63,458 nt of DNA. Origin: Nemertoderma westbladi. Its lineage: Eukaryota; Xenacoelomorpha; Nemertodermatida; Nemertodermatidae. The stretch spans positions 1 through 63,458 of the forward strand of contig JAUCBJ010001625.1 in assembly GCA_032718475.1 (NCBI GenBank). The letters are read 5' to 3'. Numbering within the stretch: the stretch's first letter is position 1; each line of letters opens with the position of its first letter. This document shows, piece after piece, positions 52,042 through 61,727 of the stretch. The notes beneath the pieces were generated by a model. The model was not told the DNA's origin and searched no databases. It saw only the letters and a list, made by a program, of their open reading frames with translations. A program made the position numbers and the translations under genes.

Positions 52042-54501
52042 TTGGAAGGACCTCCCAAGTCAATGGCGTTAAAATTTATTGGACATCCAGATGGATTAAG
52101 ACAAGTTTGGGATACACTAAACATCAGGTATGGTAATAGGACTAACATAGCTAGGTATTTATATGCGAAATTAATGGCGCCCCGAAAGTTTCTTAGCAGC
52201 GGGATTATAGAGTTTTCCGATGAGATTCAGGAGATCTGTAGACAACTAGATTGGTTAGGTAAGTCTCATGAATACCAGAATTCTATGGTTGTAGGAGCCT
52301 TAGCATCTACTTTGCCCAAGGGTGGAGTAGGTACACGCTGGGACAAGAAGGTGTTATATATGATGGAACAACAACAACGAGACCCTACCATGGCAGATTT
52401 CATGTCATTCCTGGATGGAGAAGTGAAATTGCAACTCCTCAAGCAATCCAGAGAGAAGACACCGGAAAGTAAGGTAAGTGAGAAACCCGTTTCTAGGAGA
52501 AGGGTAATACCAGTATGTTATACCGACGACGGTGAAAGACAAACTTCTCAAGGAGAGGACAGCGGGAAAGACACTGACAGATCTTATGTCAATAAAATGC
52601 CTAAAGATAAGGTAAGTAAATCCAAGTCTCGACCCAATGACAGAAGGAAACCGGTACAAAAAACCCCTCCTACGTCTCCTAAAAGAATTCAGGTGAGAAA
52701 GCCCGAGGAAAGAACAAGTGTGCACCACACAGCACATGTTAAAGTAAGTAACATCAAGCCCAAATGTGTGCTGTGCGATGGGCCCCACCGTTTAAATGCG
52801 TGTGATAAATTCCTGAGGAAATCACTAAAGGATAGACGTGAAGTCATGTGGGATAAGCGGTTGTGTTATAATTGCCTCAGACGAGGACACCAACGGCGAA
52901 CCTGTAACTCTGACGCAAGGTGTGCAAAGTGCGGCGCAAAACATCATATCTTGTTGCACACGGAATTCGAACGAAACAGTCCGAATCAGGTAAGTGATTC
53001 CGAACTACATGTCCAATTCAGTGATGTAAACGACACTGATCAATCTGAGATGGAAGGATTCTATACAGACGAGATCTCCGACGAAAACGAATCCTGTTAC
53101 TTGATAAATACCGCAGTGTATCGAGCACTCACATATGAAAAGGATACAGACAGCGACCTCACTCTAACTACTTCTGAACGACAACCGTCTTGGAAAGAGC
53201 CATCTTCCAATGTAGGGATTAGAGAATTTCCTGTGGTACAGGTAAGGGTTCACGGACCTAAACGGAGTTATGTAGTGAACGCCCTCCTTGACTCCGGTAG
53301 TACAGGAACATTCATCGACCAAGAGCTAGCCGAAGACATATTTGCTGGACAACCCAAGTTCCGAACTACGCTCAACATGTCAGGCATTATGCAAGTCTGG
53401 AAATCCACAATAACAGCGGATTATTATGTAGGAGTGTTGTCCACCCCACAGGACGAACTAGGAGAACATAGCATCAGGTCAGTGAAAATGGTGGCTATAA
53501 AGAACTTCGCTACTACTCAAGCAGACCTTTATAATTGGGACGAGGATGAGAGCATCCAACATCTTAACATACCTCGATTCCAGACTGATTATCCTGGAGT
53601 GCAAATACTCATCGGCCAAAACGCGCATGAGGCGCTGGAGACATTAGAGAAACGGCCTGCTCAACCGCAGCCACTACAGACCTATGCGGTAAGAACTAGA
53701 GTAGGTTGGTACCTTACTGGACCTTCCCGTAGAACGCTCAGGGAAAGAATGCTTCAAGATCGCGTCTGCCAGGTGAGTGAATGGGAAGATGATACTAGTG
53801 AGGGAGACGACCCAACTGAGGGAACACCACACTCCTCAGATAATGACAATCTTAGCTCCAATGTAGATCAATGGAGATATTGCCCCAAGAAGTTTAATCC
53901 AACGGACATCGCTTCCAGAGGAGCAACTCCTCAAGAACTGACAGATACTATAGACCGGTTAGGTGAACCCGACTTCCTGAGTAAGGAGAATGAATGGCCT
54001 CCCCATCTTACTCCGACTGAGATTAGACCAGCCAAGGGAGCGGAGAAAGCCGAACCTGAAACCCGGACGGGTGGATCGGAGTTATTTGAACCCGGGATAG
54101 ATCTGTCGGTATTACATATTGCCAGGGACGACGCCGTGGATCTGGACCTCCCCACCGCGAGTGGATCCTTCATGAAGATCAGAGAGAGCGATTGGAGCTC
54201 TGGAACATCAGACGTCTCGCAGGGACTCTCACCTCTCCTGCAGAGAGCGACGGACCACTATAGCTCCTGGAATCGGCTTTGTGACGCCGTCATATACTTT
54301 GAGCGATGTTTCTATCGTCACTATTCCAGGACGAAGAGGAAACCTGGAATTGTATTCAGGATGCAGCGACTCAATCACCCAGTCGGTCGTTTGTGTTTAC
54401 CGGAAGGGAATGGAGGACTCTCCGGAAACTGTGGAAGGCAAGATTCTCTTCCCACGACCACCTCCCTAATCCTTCAAACATCTAGGGACTCCATAACGTA
54501 G
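52042..54501 (+). CDS. BEL-C gag copy 2: Gag-protease with Pol scraps
   Basis: This 819-codon frame contains the rest of Gag, the zinc knuckles and protease (catalytic Asp at 53290), then diverges from copy 1 at 53727. It runs on through an acidic linker (WEDDTSEGDDPTEG) to a scrap of the RNase H C-terminus (WRYCPKKFNPTDIASRGATP, about 53874-53935, followed by FLSKENEWPPHL). It ends in a scrap of the integrase C-terminus (HPVGRLCLPEGNG, about 54376-54414). RT, most of RNase H and the integrase core are gone, yet the frame stays open across the deletions. The RT-less protein could still supply Gag and protease if the upstream stop is avoided. Confidence 0.8.
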   Translation: MEGPPKSMALKFIGHPDGLRQVWDTLNIRYGNRTNIARYLYAKLMAPRKFLSSGIIEFSDEIQEICRQLDWLGKSHEYQNSMVVGALASTLPKGGVGTRWDKKVLYMMEQQQRDPTMADFMSFLDGEVKLQLLKQSREKTPESKVSEKPVSRRRVIPVCYTDDGERQTSQGEDSGKDTDRSYVNKMPKDKVSKSKSRPNDRRKPVQKTPPTSPKRIQVRKPEERTSVHHTAHVKVSNIKPKCVLCDGPHRLNACDKFLRKSLKDRREVMWDKRLCYNCLRRGHQRRTCNSDARCAKCGAKHHILLHTEFERNSPNQVSDSELHVQFSDVNDTDQSEMEGFYTDEISDENESCYLINTAVYRALTYEKDTDSDLTLTTSERQPSWKEPSSNVGIREFPVVQVRVHGPKRSYVVNALLDSGSTGTFIDQELAEDIFAGQPKFRTTLNMSGIMQVWKSTITADYYVGVLSTPQDELGEHSIRSVKMVAIKNFATTQADLYNWDEDESIQHLNIPRFQTDYPGVQILIGQNAHEALETLEKRPAQPQPLQTYAVRTRVGWYLTGPSRRTLRERMLQDRVCQVSEWEDDTSEGDDPTEGTPHSSDNDNLSSNVDQWRYCPKKFNPTDIASRGATPQELTDTIDRLGEPDFLSKENEWPPHLTPTEIRPAKGAEKAEPETRTGGSELFEPGIDLSVLHIARDDAVDLDLPTASGSFMKIRESDWSSGTSDVSQGLSPLLQRATDHYSSWNRLCDAVIYFERCFYRHYSRTKRKPGIVFRMQRLNHPVGRLCLPEGNGGLSGNCGRQDSLPTTTSLILQTSRDSIT

Positions 54502-56151
54502 CAACATATGGAGTGGGTGTGTGACTCTATTATTTTATATTATTTTATTATTTTCATATTTATGTATGTATTACTATGTAATTTTATTATAATCGTTTTA
54601 TTTAATTTAGTAGAATATTATTTAGCGATTATTTAGTAGAATAGTGCAATATATTCGTGTTTATTACGTACGTAATTACGTATATATTATATTTAATGCG
54701 ACGGCAAGAAATAATTCTTTTCCTTCTTCCTTACTGTCCGTATTACATTACAAATACGTAACTACAGTAAGATGAAATGTCCGTACTTATTAAAGTACAA
54801 TAAAGCCACTACTATATTCAAGTATTATTGGTAGGCAGAGTATTAGGAATGCAAAGTTCAGATCCTCGTGTCTCGGCTAAACCAAGCTCTGGGTAGACCT
54901 TGGAAACGACTTGCCTCTTCACACTGACATTGCTTCGTGCGATATTGCTCTCATACCGTATATTAAATAATACATATAGTAGCGTGATGTCCCTTTAACA
55001 GTAGCGTATAACGCAAAATAAATCTGTTAAACCCTTTGACCATCTGTAATTCTAGTCGATTAAGATATCGTGGCACCCACCGATATACTTGAAAGACAAA
55101 TTATAGAATCAGTGGTTAACGTCCCCAGACAAGTTCTGGAATAAATCGGTGCCCATCTCAAATATTAATTAGTTAATATTTACAAATCAAATAAGTCAAA
55201 ATCTGTAAAATTCAGATCCTTCAACAATTCTAGTCAATTAAGATATCGTAGCATTTACCGATATTCTTAAAGAGACAATTTCTTAGAATTAAGGATCTTG
55301 TGTCCCTAGACATGTTCTAGAATCAAAATATGTCAATTTAATTATCAAATAATAAAATTTCAGGGAATAAATTTAAATTCATGTTTTTTAATGAATTTAA
55401 TAAATTGCTATTTCACGCAATTTATAACATTCCCAAAATTCCATTAATTAATAGATCAAGGGAGTGGAGATTTATATTATTATGCGTATGCGTGTAAGAA
55501 AGTCTCCCAAACATAGTCAATAGCCGATAAAATTCATAAAGTCATGTATAAAACAGGACCTTGACTATTAAAGAATTACTATTAAATAACATCCCAGATC
55601 TGTATGCCTTGGAATTACCCTAATTCTACCGCTAGCTTTGCATAATGTCACCATAGCAACAACCACGCTAGAATTAGAATTGAGTAAAAAGAACAATAGA
55701 AAGCTTGTCCCATTGAATAGCATAGGGAATAAATAGCGCACTGCTAGTATCCAAGGATACATAACAATACAGTGACATTCTGGAAGGCATTGACTAACGG
55801 ACAAATGGCCCGAATGTGTGTAGTTGTGACAAGTTGTATTGTATTTGTGAGTTTATAGGTGAATGTTACTGCTAAAGTGTGTTTACAGTAGCTAGTCGCA
55901 ATCGTAAAAGTAACCTAACTCTCCAAGGAAAACCTGACGTACATCTAAGCCTTTGGGACGGACAGTGGAGTGACTTGTGCTGGTTATCGTTGTCGTTGTA
56001 CAGCTACGTCGTTGGCGAAAGTACAGCTACAGCGGTATATCGGCGCTGAGAATCTCTTACTGTCCGGGGGCACGGGAGAAATAGGCAGCGACGCCCGCTC
56101 GCCTAACGATATATAAACTCATTATAATATTGGTGAACTCGTATAGCAGAT
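54502..56151 (+). other. Spacer between BEL-C pol remnant and ORF3
   Basis: About 1.65 kb with no recognisable gene, mostly AT-rich. Two acceptor-like sites precede ORF3: gagtttatag (about 55852) and gtgtttacag (ending 55888). They could serve a spliced ORF3 messenger, but neither has a strong pyrimidine tract. Confidence 0.5.
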
Positions 56152-59100
56152 ATGACTGAATTAATAGAAGATGATCTTGGTATCAGGGAGAGATATACTC
56201 TACCTTTACAAGCGTTTGTCGATAGCTTGATACGCGGCGACGCTGATCCAACTACTACAGAGGACGATGGTCGTTATATCGAACCGCCAATGTCCCAGGA
56301 GCAACTTACGCGTGAATTGGATTATAGAAAGTTCACGGCTCGCTATACGCATCGTAATGGTACGTATATGGACTTCTTGACTACTGGTCACCCTATCGAT
56401 TTACACGATACGGACGATGTAGACACCGAAAGGGAAATGGTTTTATTTAAATATCATACCCAGCGGAGTCGAAACGATAAATCGAGAATAGAACACGAGA
56501 ACTCTATTCGAAACAAACTCGAAAGAGAAGACGTTGAAGAACCTGATAAACGTAACGGTTTCAACGATTATCTAGAATTCTTACGAGAGACCTATCTCAA
56601 TGTTGCCAGTCAACAAAATCTCGAAACTCGATATCCTCAAGGTATACATCCAGATCCTATAATGGAACTCAAACGGCTCTATTTTACGATGATGTATCTT
56701 ACCGCCGATCGACCGCTACCTGTCGTTCCAGATAGCTTCGAACAGATGGAGGAATATTGTAAAACTGGAGAGCGATCACCCGCGTTTCCCCTTCAAGACG
56801 TGCGTCTTTGGTATTACTGTGACGAATGCCCTAGACCTAACCAGCAAATCGAAAGGCATAAACATCCTCGGAGACGTTGCGCTAAACACAGTTTTACGCG
56901 ATATACTTATGGGAGTTTCGAGCGTAACCTTTTCGACGTATCGCCTACGGTCGCGCGCCTTAAGCGATCATTGAATAAACCCATGATCAGAGTTCCGGAA
57001 TACTCGGTCAGACCTCCCCATTCACAAGTGATACCTCAAACTCTAGACCCTAATAGTATTACGGATCCTCCCGAGCTGTACTCACTGTTCAAAGATCTAG
57101 TGTTACCTGAACAGTTGATTGGTGGCACTCCGGTAGTGGGTTCGTTGGATATTCGCCAACCTTACCTCGCTGGACTAGGACGCGGTCATCTAATATCACC
57201 GTTTAACCCCTACAACCGTCCTGGCCTTCCTCCGATCCAACCTGTTACAGAAGTCGAAGAGAGCGTGATACGAAATGCATTGGACGCTATTCGGCAGAAA
57301 ATCGGAAAAGGAACTTACGATTGCTTGGAGAAACGTAAATTGCAACAACAAGTCCAAGCGGTGAAAGAACTAGCTTTACCCCAGTTCGATAGAGAAATAC
57401 AAAATCTAGAGGAGGACATCGAACGTGGACGAACCTACTCTTTACAGGAATTCCTGGACGAGCGCTTGCAACAACAAGCGGAGGAAAATCAGCTCGAGGA
57501 AAGACATATAGAGCTGACTGAGAGGGAAGAAGCAGCTTTAGCTCAACCGGAAGCTCAAATTCTCGTGACGGATCTCTATTCCAAAACGATCCTCCACCCC
57601 TCGATGGTTCCTCATTTCAAAGACAAGCTCTTTGCTACGGTACAACCTCAACCGGTTAATACTGATCTCAGATCTCACAAGCTCGTTGCTGACGCTCCCA
57701 TGCTACAACGTCCACCCGTCGAGGCTGCTCGTGTCGATGGCGTACTTGTTGAGCCTCCGGACAATAGAGCGGATCTTGTCCGTCGCATGGTGCACGATGT
57801 TAACATACGCGCTAGACCTTTGCCGGACTCTTTTTATGGAATTAAGGATCACCCTTATTACGTCAATTTGAAGCAATATTACATGGTGAAACCGGAAGAT
57901 CCTACGCATAGTCTGAGGTTCCTACCATTAATCAATCCTCTCGATCTTGTCGAACTCGAACAACTACAAAAACATTTAGATCAGCTAGTTAAACTGAACT
58001 CATTTCGAAAACCGTATAATATTTCTAGAATAGAGAAAGAGATATCACCTCCGTACAATCTTGATGGATTCATTAAAACTCGATTAGTACACTGGAATCT
58101 TGACGTGTTATTCGAGGAAGAAAGAATAAAACGATATGGAGATGTGGAAACCTATACTACACAATGCTTAAAGTATAGAGATTTACCCAATGCTAACGAG
58201 TGCGCTACTTTGTGGCATCCAGTGGGAATGACTCTCAAAAACGCCACTAAAGAATGGAACGAGACTCTTAACGTTATCGAGATGTATGGCGTTGTTACTT
58301 ATGACAACGAAGGTAGCGTTCCGGTGGGAGAACTAGGAACTACGCGAATGATACATATACGAGGACTCGCTGGTTCTACCCACGTATTCACTCGAGCGTG
58401 TTCCGACGTAATAGATTATTCTTTTGAACCTCTTACAGAGATACAAAAGAAACTTCGACATGGACAATTCGAGCTTGTGCAGCGTTACGTCACCGACACC
58501 GAACGCAAACCGGCCATGGGTATCGATGGATTAATGTTACCCCAACCTGTGCTCGAAATGTTGTTTAACGAAAGAATTCTAAAAATCGGCTCAGCTGTTT
58601 ATGGAGATCTCCAAAACGACTTCCGGAATATGGAGAACATTCCATACCCTTTCGTTGATACTCAGCTGATTGCTCCTTGGGCCAAAGGCAGAGGTTTCTT
58701 TCGCACTATGTATGCTAATACACCCAGCGGCATTACTAAAGTACAACGGACATCCATCGGACATCTTGCCTTTCAAGAATATGGTTGGAATTTCAAGGTT
58801 GGAAACCCTATTAATTACCAGCAAGTATATGGAGATCATTACTCTCGTTTATATTTCGATAGACCATTAACTGCGCCTGGTGCCGTATATAGCTTTATGA
58901 GTGTTCCACTTCGCCCCTCCTTAGCTATATACACGATCTTTGAAAACGCAGCACTTGCCGGTTGGCTAGCCGATGTGTGCAGTCGTACCATACGCGCTCA
59001 CCCATTAATACTTGGAACTAAACTCGCTAAGTTAGACGAACATAATAAGTTTATACGTTTCGAATGTTTCCGGCGCTTTCTGACTCCGTTCCGCAACGTC

Positions 59101-60405
59101 GATAGTCAGTTCAAGGACTGCGCGCTGACCAAACTTAGTCTAAGAGACTCAGCTGCGGAGAAACTGAGTAGCGCTGGATTTGCCGTTTTTCAAGACGTTT
59201 GTATACAGAACTTACATTCATCTGTTATACAAAGACCTCGAATACCTACGGGATATTCTGTCGTGGAAATACAAACAGTGGGTCCACTTACGGAAACAGA
59301 CGCACCCACTTCGTCTATGCAGTTGGAGGATGAGCCAGTATGCTTGGAATCAGAAGCGATTCAGCCTACAGCTTCCCGGAGCAGTGACAATGATTATGTC
59401 ATAGAGTGGTATCAAGGTCCACAGCGTCTCACAGCGTACGATTATCGACACGCCAACTACGTTTCCCGAAAACGTTGTCGATTATGCGCATCGAGAGACC
59501 ACTTCACCCCTCTCGACTCCAACGCACCTTGCTCCTATTTCCTCGAACAACCGATGATGGAAATATATTGTGCTTATTGCAGACTTAATAACTCTCATAT
59601 TTTTGCTGTCTGCCCACAATTTATGACTCAGTGTCACTACTGTCAACTTAAAGGACATGAAAGTTATAATTGTCCCTTTAATCGCGATTTAGAGAGCGTA
59701 GACGAGATGATCACCCTGCGATACATCCGAGCTTGGGAAGCGAATGCAGATTTACATTGCGAATCCCGACATCGCTATTACCCTGGACGAGCTTACGAGG
59801 GAGTTTACACGTTCCATCCTTACCTATTCGCATCGATTGAGCAGAAAACACGCGTACCAAGTTACGAGTTAATGAAGCGTGTTGGTGAGTGTATTTCCAC
59901 CAAGTTTGTCAGAAAATATCTTAGAAACGTCAACCCTAATGATATAACCACTTATCACCTGATCAATTTTATACGTCAGGACCCTGAGTATGGCGACATC
60001 TTTGTAAACTCGCATCCTGAACTACAAGAAATATCTCGGCGACCATATGAATATCGAACCCGAGAACGCGAGCTGGAGAGAACCATTAAACCGAGAAAGT
60101 TCCTCACCACTCACGGTCCACCCACCGCTAGTGTCCAGACTACCCGTCAAGGACCCGTAGGAGCTGCTGTCCTGAGACGCGCCCTAAAGGCCGTTAGATC
60201 TCGCTCCACTGAGGTTGATATTAATCAACCAGGCACTTCGACCGGCGGGTATACCGATCGTAATCCTACACCTTCTGATGCAATCGTATTGCACCCTTCG
60301 CCTAGGAGCTACAGCCCTCCTCATAAAGTGGCTCGCCCCAAAGAGAAAAAGACTCTTGCTAGCCTCAAGAAACTGCGTAAACGCCGTCCGCGCAAGAAAG
60401 ACTAA
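56152..60405 (+). CDS. BEL-C ORF3: exonuclease-like, zinc-knuckle protein
   Basis: This intact 1417-codon frame (first ATG, no breaks) occupies the env position of the element. The N-terminal half (residues 1-640) is helical and charged, with a CDECP/HKHPRRRCAKH Cys/His block near 224-246 and no known domain. The middle resembles a DEDDy 3'-5' exonuclease: D718 and E720 (TYDNEGS, motif I), D819 (KIGSAVYGDLQNDF, motif II), VDTQLIAPW, and FDRPLTAPGAVYSFMS (motif III-like; S917 replaces the usual Asp after Y913). Two zinc knuckles follow: C1140-C1154 (CX2CX5HX4C) and C1161-C1174 (CX2CX4HX4C). The end is strongly basic (LKKLRKRRPRKKD), like a nuclear localisation or RNA-binding tail. No signal peptide or membrane segment is visible, so an envelope protein is unlikely. 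Related, decayed ORFs are in BEL-A and BEL-B. Confidence 0.8.
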   Translation: MTELIEDDLGIRERYTLPLQAFVDSLIRGDADPTTTEDDGRYIEPPMSQEQLTRELDYRKFTARYTHRNGTYMDFLTTGHPIDLHDTDDVDTEREMVLFKYHTQRSRNDKSRIEHENSIRNKLEREDVEEPDKRNGFNDYLEFLRETYLNVASQQNLETRYPQGIHPDPIMELKRLYFTMMYLTADRPLPVVPDSFEQMEEYCKTGERSPAFPLQDVRLWYYCDECPRPNQQIERHKHPRRRCAKHSFTRYTYGSFERNLFDVSPTVARLKRSLNKPMIRVPEYSVRPPHSQVIPQTLDPNSITDPPELYSLFKDLVLPEQLIGGTPVVGSLDIRQPYLAGLGRGHLISPFNPYNRPGLPPIQPVTEVEESVIRNALDAIRQKIGKGTYDCLEKRKLQQQVQAVKELALPQFDREIQNLEEDIERGRTYSLQEFLDERLQQQAEENQLEERHIELTEREEAALAQPEAQILVTDLYSKTILHPSMVPHFKDKLFATVQPQPVNTDLRSHKLVADAPMLQRPPVEAARVDGVLVEPPDNRADLVRRMVHDVNIRARPLPDSFYGIKDHPYYVNLKQYYMVKPEDPTHSLRFLPLINPLDLVELEQLQKHLDQLVKLNSFRKPYNISRIEKEISPPYNLDGFIKTRLVHWNLDVLFEEERIKRYGDVETYTTQCLKYRDLPNANECATLWHPVGMTLKNATKEWNETLNVIEMYGVVTYDNEGSVPVGELGTTRMIHIRGLAGSTHVFTRACSDVIDYSFEPLTEIQKKLRHGQFELVQRYVTDTERKPAMGIDGLMLPQPVLEMLFNERILKIGSAVYGDLQNDFRNMENIPYPFVDTQLIAPWAKGRGFFRTMYANTPSGITKVQRTSIGHLAFQEYGWNFKVGNPINYQQVYGDHYSRLYFDRPLTAPGAVYSFMSVPLRPSLAIYTIFENAALAGWLADVCSRTIRAHPLILGTKLAKLDEHNKFIRFECFRRFLTPFRNVDSQFKDCALTKLSLRDSAAEKLSSAGFAVFQDVCIQNLHSSVIQRPRIPTGYSVVEIQTVGPLTETDAPTSSMQLEDEPVCLESEAIQPTASRSSDNDYVIEWYQGPQRLTAYDYRHANYVSRKRCRLCASRDHFTPLDSNAPCSYFLEQPMMEIYCAYCRLNNSHIFAVCPQFMTQCHYCQLKGHESYNCPFNRDLESVDEMITLRYIRAWEANADLHCESRHRYYPGRAYEGVYTFHPYLFASIEQKTRVPSYELMKRVGECISTKFVRKYLRNVNPNDITTYHLINFIRQDPEYGDIFVNSHPELQEISRRPYEYRTRERELERTIKPRKFLTTHGPPTASVQTTRQGPVGAAVLRRALKAVRSRSTEVDINQPGTSTGGYTDRNPTPSDAIVLHPSPRSYSPPHKVARPKEKKTLASLKKLRKRRPRKKD

Positions 60406-60483
60406 CTGTTTAGAGTATTTTTATATTTTAGAAACTGTGATTTTGTATATTTTATAGACTTAAATCCCATTTTCTGGGAGCGG
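60406..60483 (+). other. BEL-C end of ORF3 to 3' LTR, with polypurine tract
   Basis: A short purine-rich gggagcgg lies directly before the LTR start tgtaaaag. It matches in style the ggagtgg that precedes the BEL-B 3' LTR. It is the likely plus-strand primer site. Confidence 0.6.
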
Positions 60484-61722
60484 TGTAAAAGCTTTTGTGG
60501 GATAACTGGTTCGTTTGCTTTGCTGGCCAGTTCCCCCCCGGTCGCTAGAAATACTCAAAAGGGGATCTGTAGTTAAAATAGTGCAAGCTACCAGCTTATT
60601 GGCTGATTTGCGGTATGCAGGTATCTGGGCTCTGTTTAATCGTCCAACTAGCCTAAGGGGGTTGCGTCATAGCCCTGTTTTTTGTATCTCCCAATAGAAT
60701 TTGAGTTATCCTGGATTTTAACCAATCCTGAGCTACTGAACTGAAATTTTCCTATCTCACTGCTCATCCTCTGTGTTGAACGGGAGCTTCGTGGAATAAG
60801 TGTAGTTGGTATTCTCGTAGTCACGAGTTTTTCAAAGCCATGAAAGAACGGCTTTATAGTGTTTTGTGCTTTTCTGCTTTTAACTCAACACTAGTAGGTT
60901 TAATTATAAGGACATATATCCTTTAACTGGCAAAACGCACTAACCAAACTGCACTACAAACGGCGGACCAGTAAACAAACTGCCTGACGCACGGCATACT
61001 ACTGACTGCTGAAACATTGCAAACTCATAACAATCAGTGTTCAGTTGTTGTTTTATACTGCTATTTACTGTCGGTTATTCATTATATTTGTGGATGAATT
61101 ATTATATTTGGAATAACGATAAATACCCCAAAACCCAATATTCTTGATATACCGAAGGTAAGAGAGAAAGGTTACAGATAAACGATTGTGACTTATGTTA
61201 AAGTGGTTTGAAGAGAATCTAATGTTATTTGATAGACCCTACATGAGTCAGCCTGTGTTCCTTTTATATGTGACTAAAATCAGTGAAGATCGGCAGATTA
61301 GTGTGCAGTATTGTGCAGCATTGTGTATGCGTGAGTCTGTTAAAGAAGCATTTCCTAAAGAATGCGCCATATATGTTAATTATAACTAAACCATATCGTT
61401 GTGAGTAGTTTAAGTCATAACTCTGTTTATATAGATAGAGCGCCACGTCCTAAAGGAACTGTTAATATTCCCCGAAGGTGAATAATATTGTCAGAGATTA
61501 TATAATACTGTCAGTCGAATAATACATTAGGCTTACATAGCAATAAGATTAAACCGTCGAACCCAATCTCCTGGGTATAACCAGCGGGTGAATGATCGCG
61601 CACGGATTGGTTTCGACTAGTGTAGTGAATCAAATACTTGTCGTAGGCAGAAAAGCGATTTAATATCTAGAAGACATCATAATTTGGCGGGTTAAACTGC
61701 CAAAGGTCTGAAAGCGCGAACA
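60484..61722 (+). repeat. BEL-C 3' LTR
   Basis: This is the 1239-bp partner of 39940-41178 with the same ends, about 0.5% different. It is followed by the duplicated gaaat at 61723-61727. Confidence 0.93.
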
Positions 61723-61727
61723 GAAAT

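Larger units (their letters stand above)
45718..53727. repeat. 4005-bp tandem duplication in BEL-C
   Basis: Segment 45718-49722 is followed immediately by a second copy, 49723-53727 (constant offset 4005). Each holds the end of the pre-gag ORF, the 960-bp spacer and gag-protease. The copies differ at scattered sites, including a nonsense change in the second gag (52024). The junction at 49722/49723 joins protease in frame to the pre-gag helix. Confidence 0.95.
39940..61722 (+). mobile_element. BEL-C: 21.8-kb non-autonomous BEL/Pao element
   Basis: Identical-length 1239-bp LTRs (TG...CA) at 39940-41178 and 60484-61722 differ at about six positions, and the element is flanked by gaaat. Inside on the plus strand lie a leader, a duplicated pre-gag ORF, gag-protease in two tandem copies, scraps of RNase H and integrase, and an intact 1417-codon ORF3. 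RT is missing and integrase is reduced to a few codons. The element sits inside ORF1 of LINE-Q. It must depend on an autonomous relative for reverse transcription and integration. Confidence 0.93.

Noticed and set aside
45718-53727. Assembly artefact explaining the whole 4005-bp duplication
   Set aside because: The copies differ by several substitutions including a nonsense change, so a simple duplicate contig join is less likely, though long reads are needed to exclude haplotype joining.
56152-60405. ORF3 as an envelope glycoprotein
   Set aside because: It has the env position but no signal peptide, no hydrophobic membrane span and no furin-like site in an extracellular context; it has nuclease-like blocks and zinc knuckles instead.
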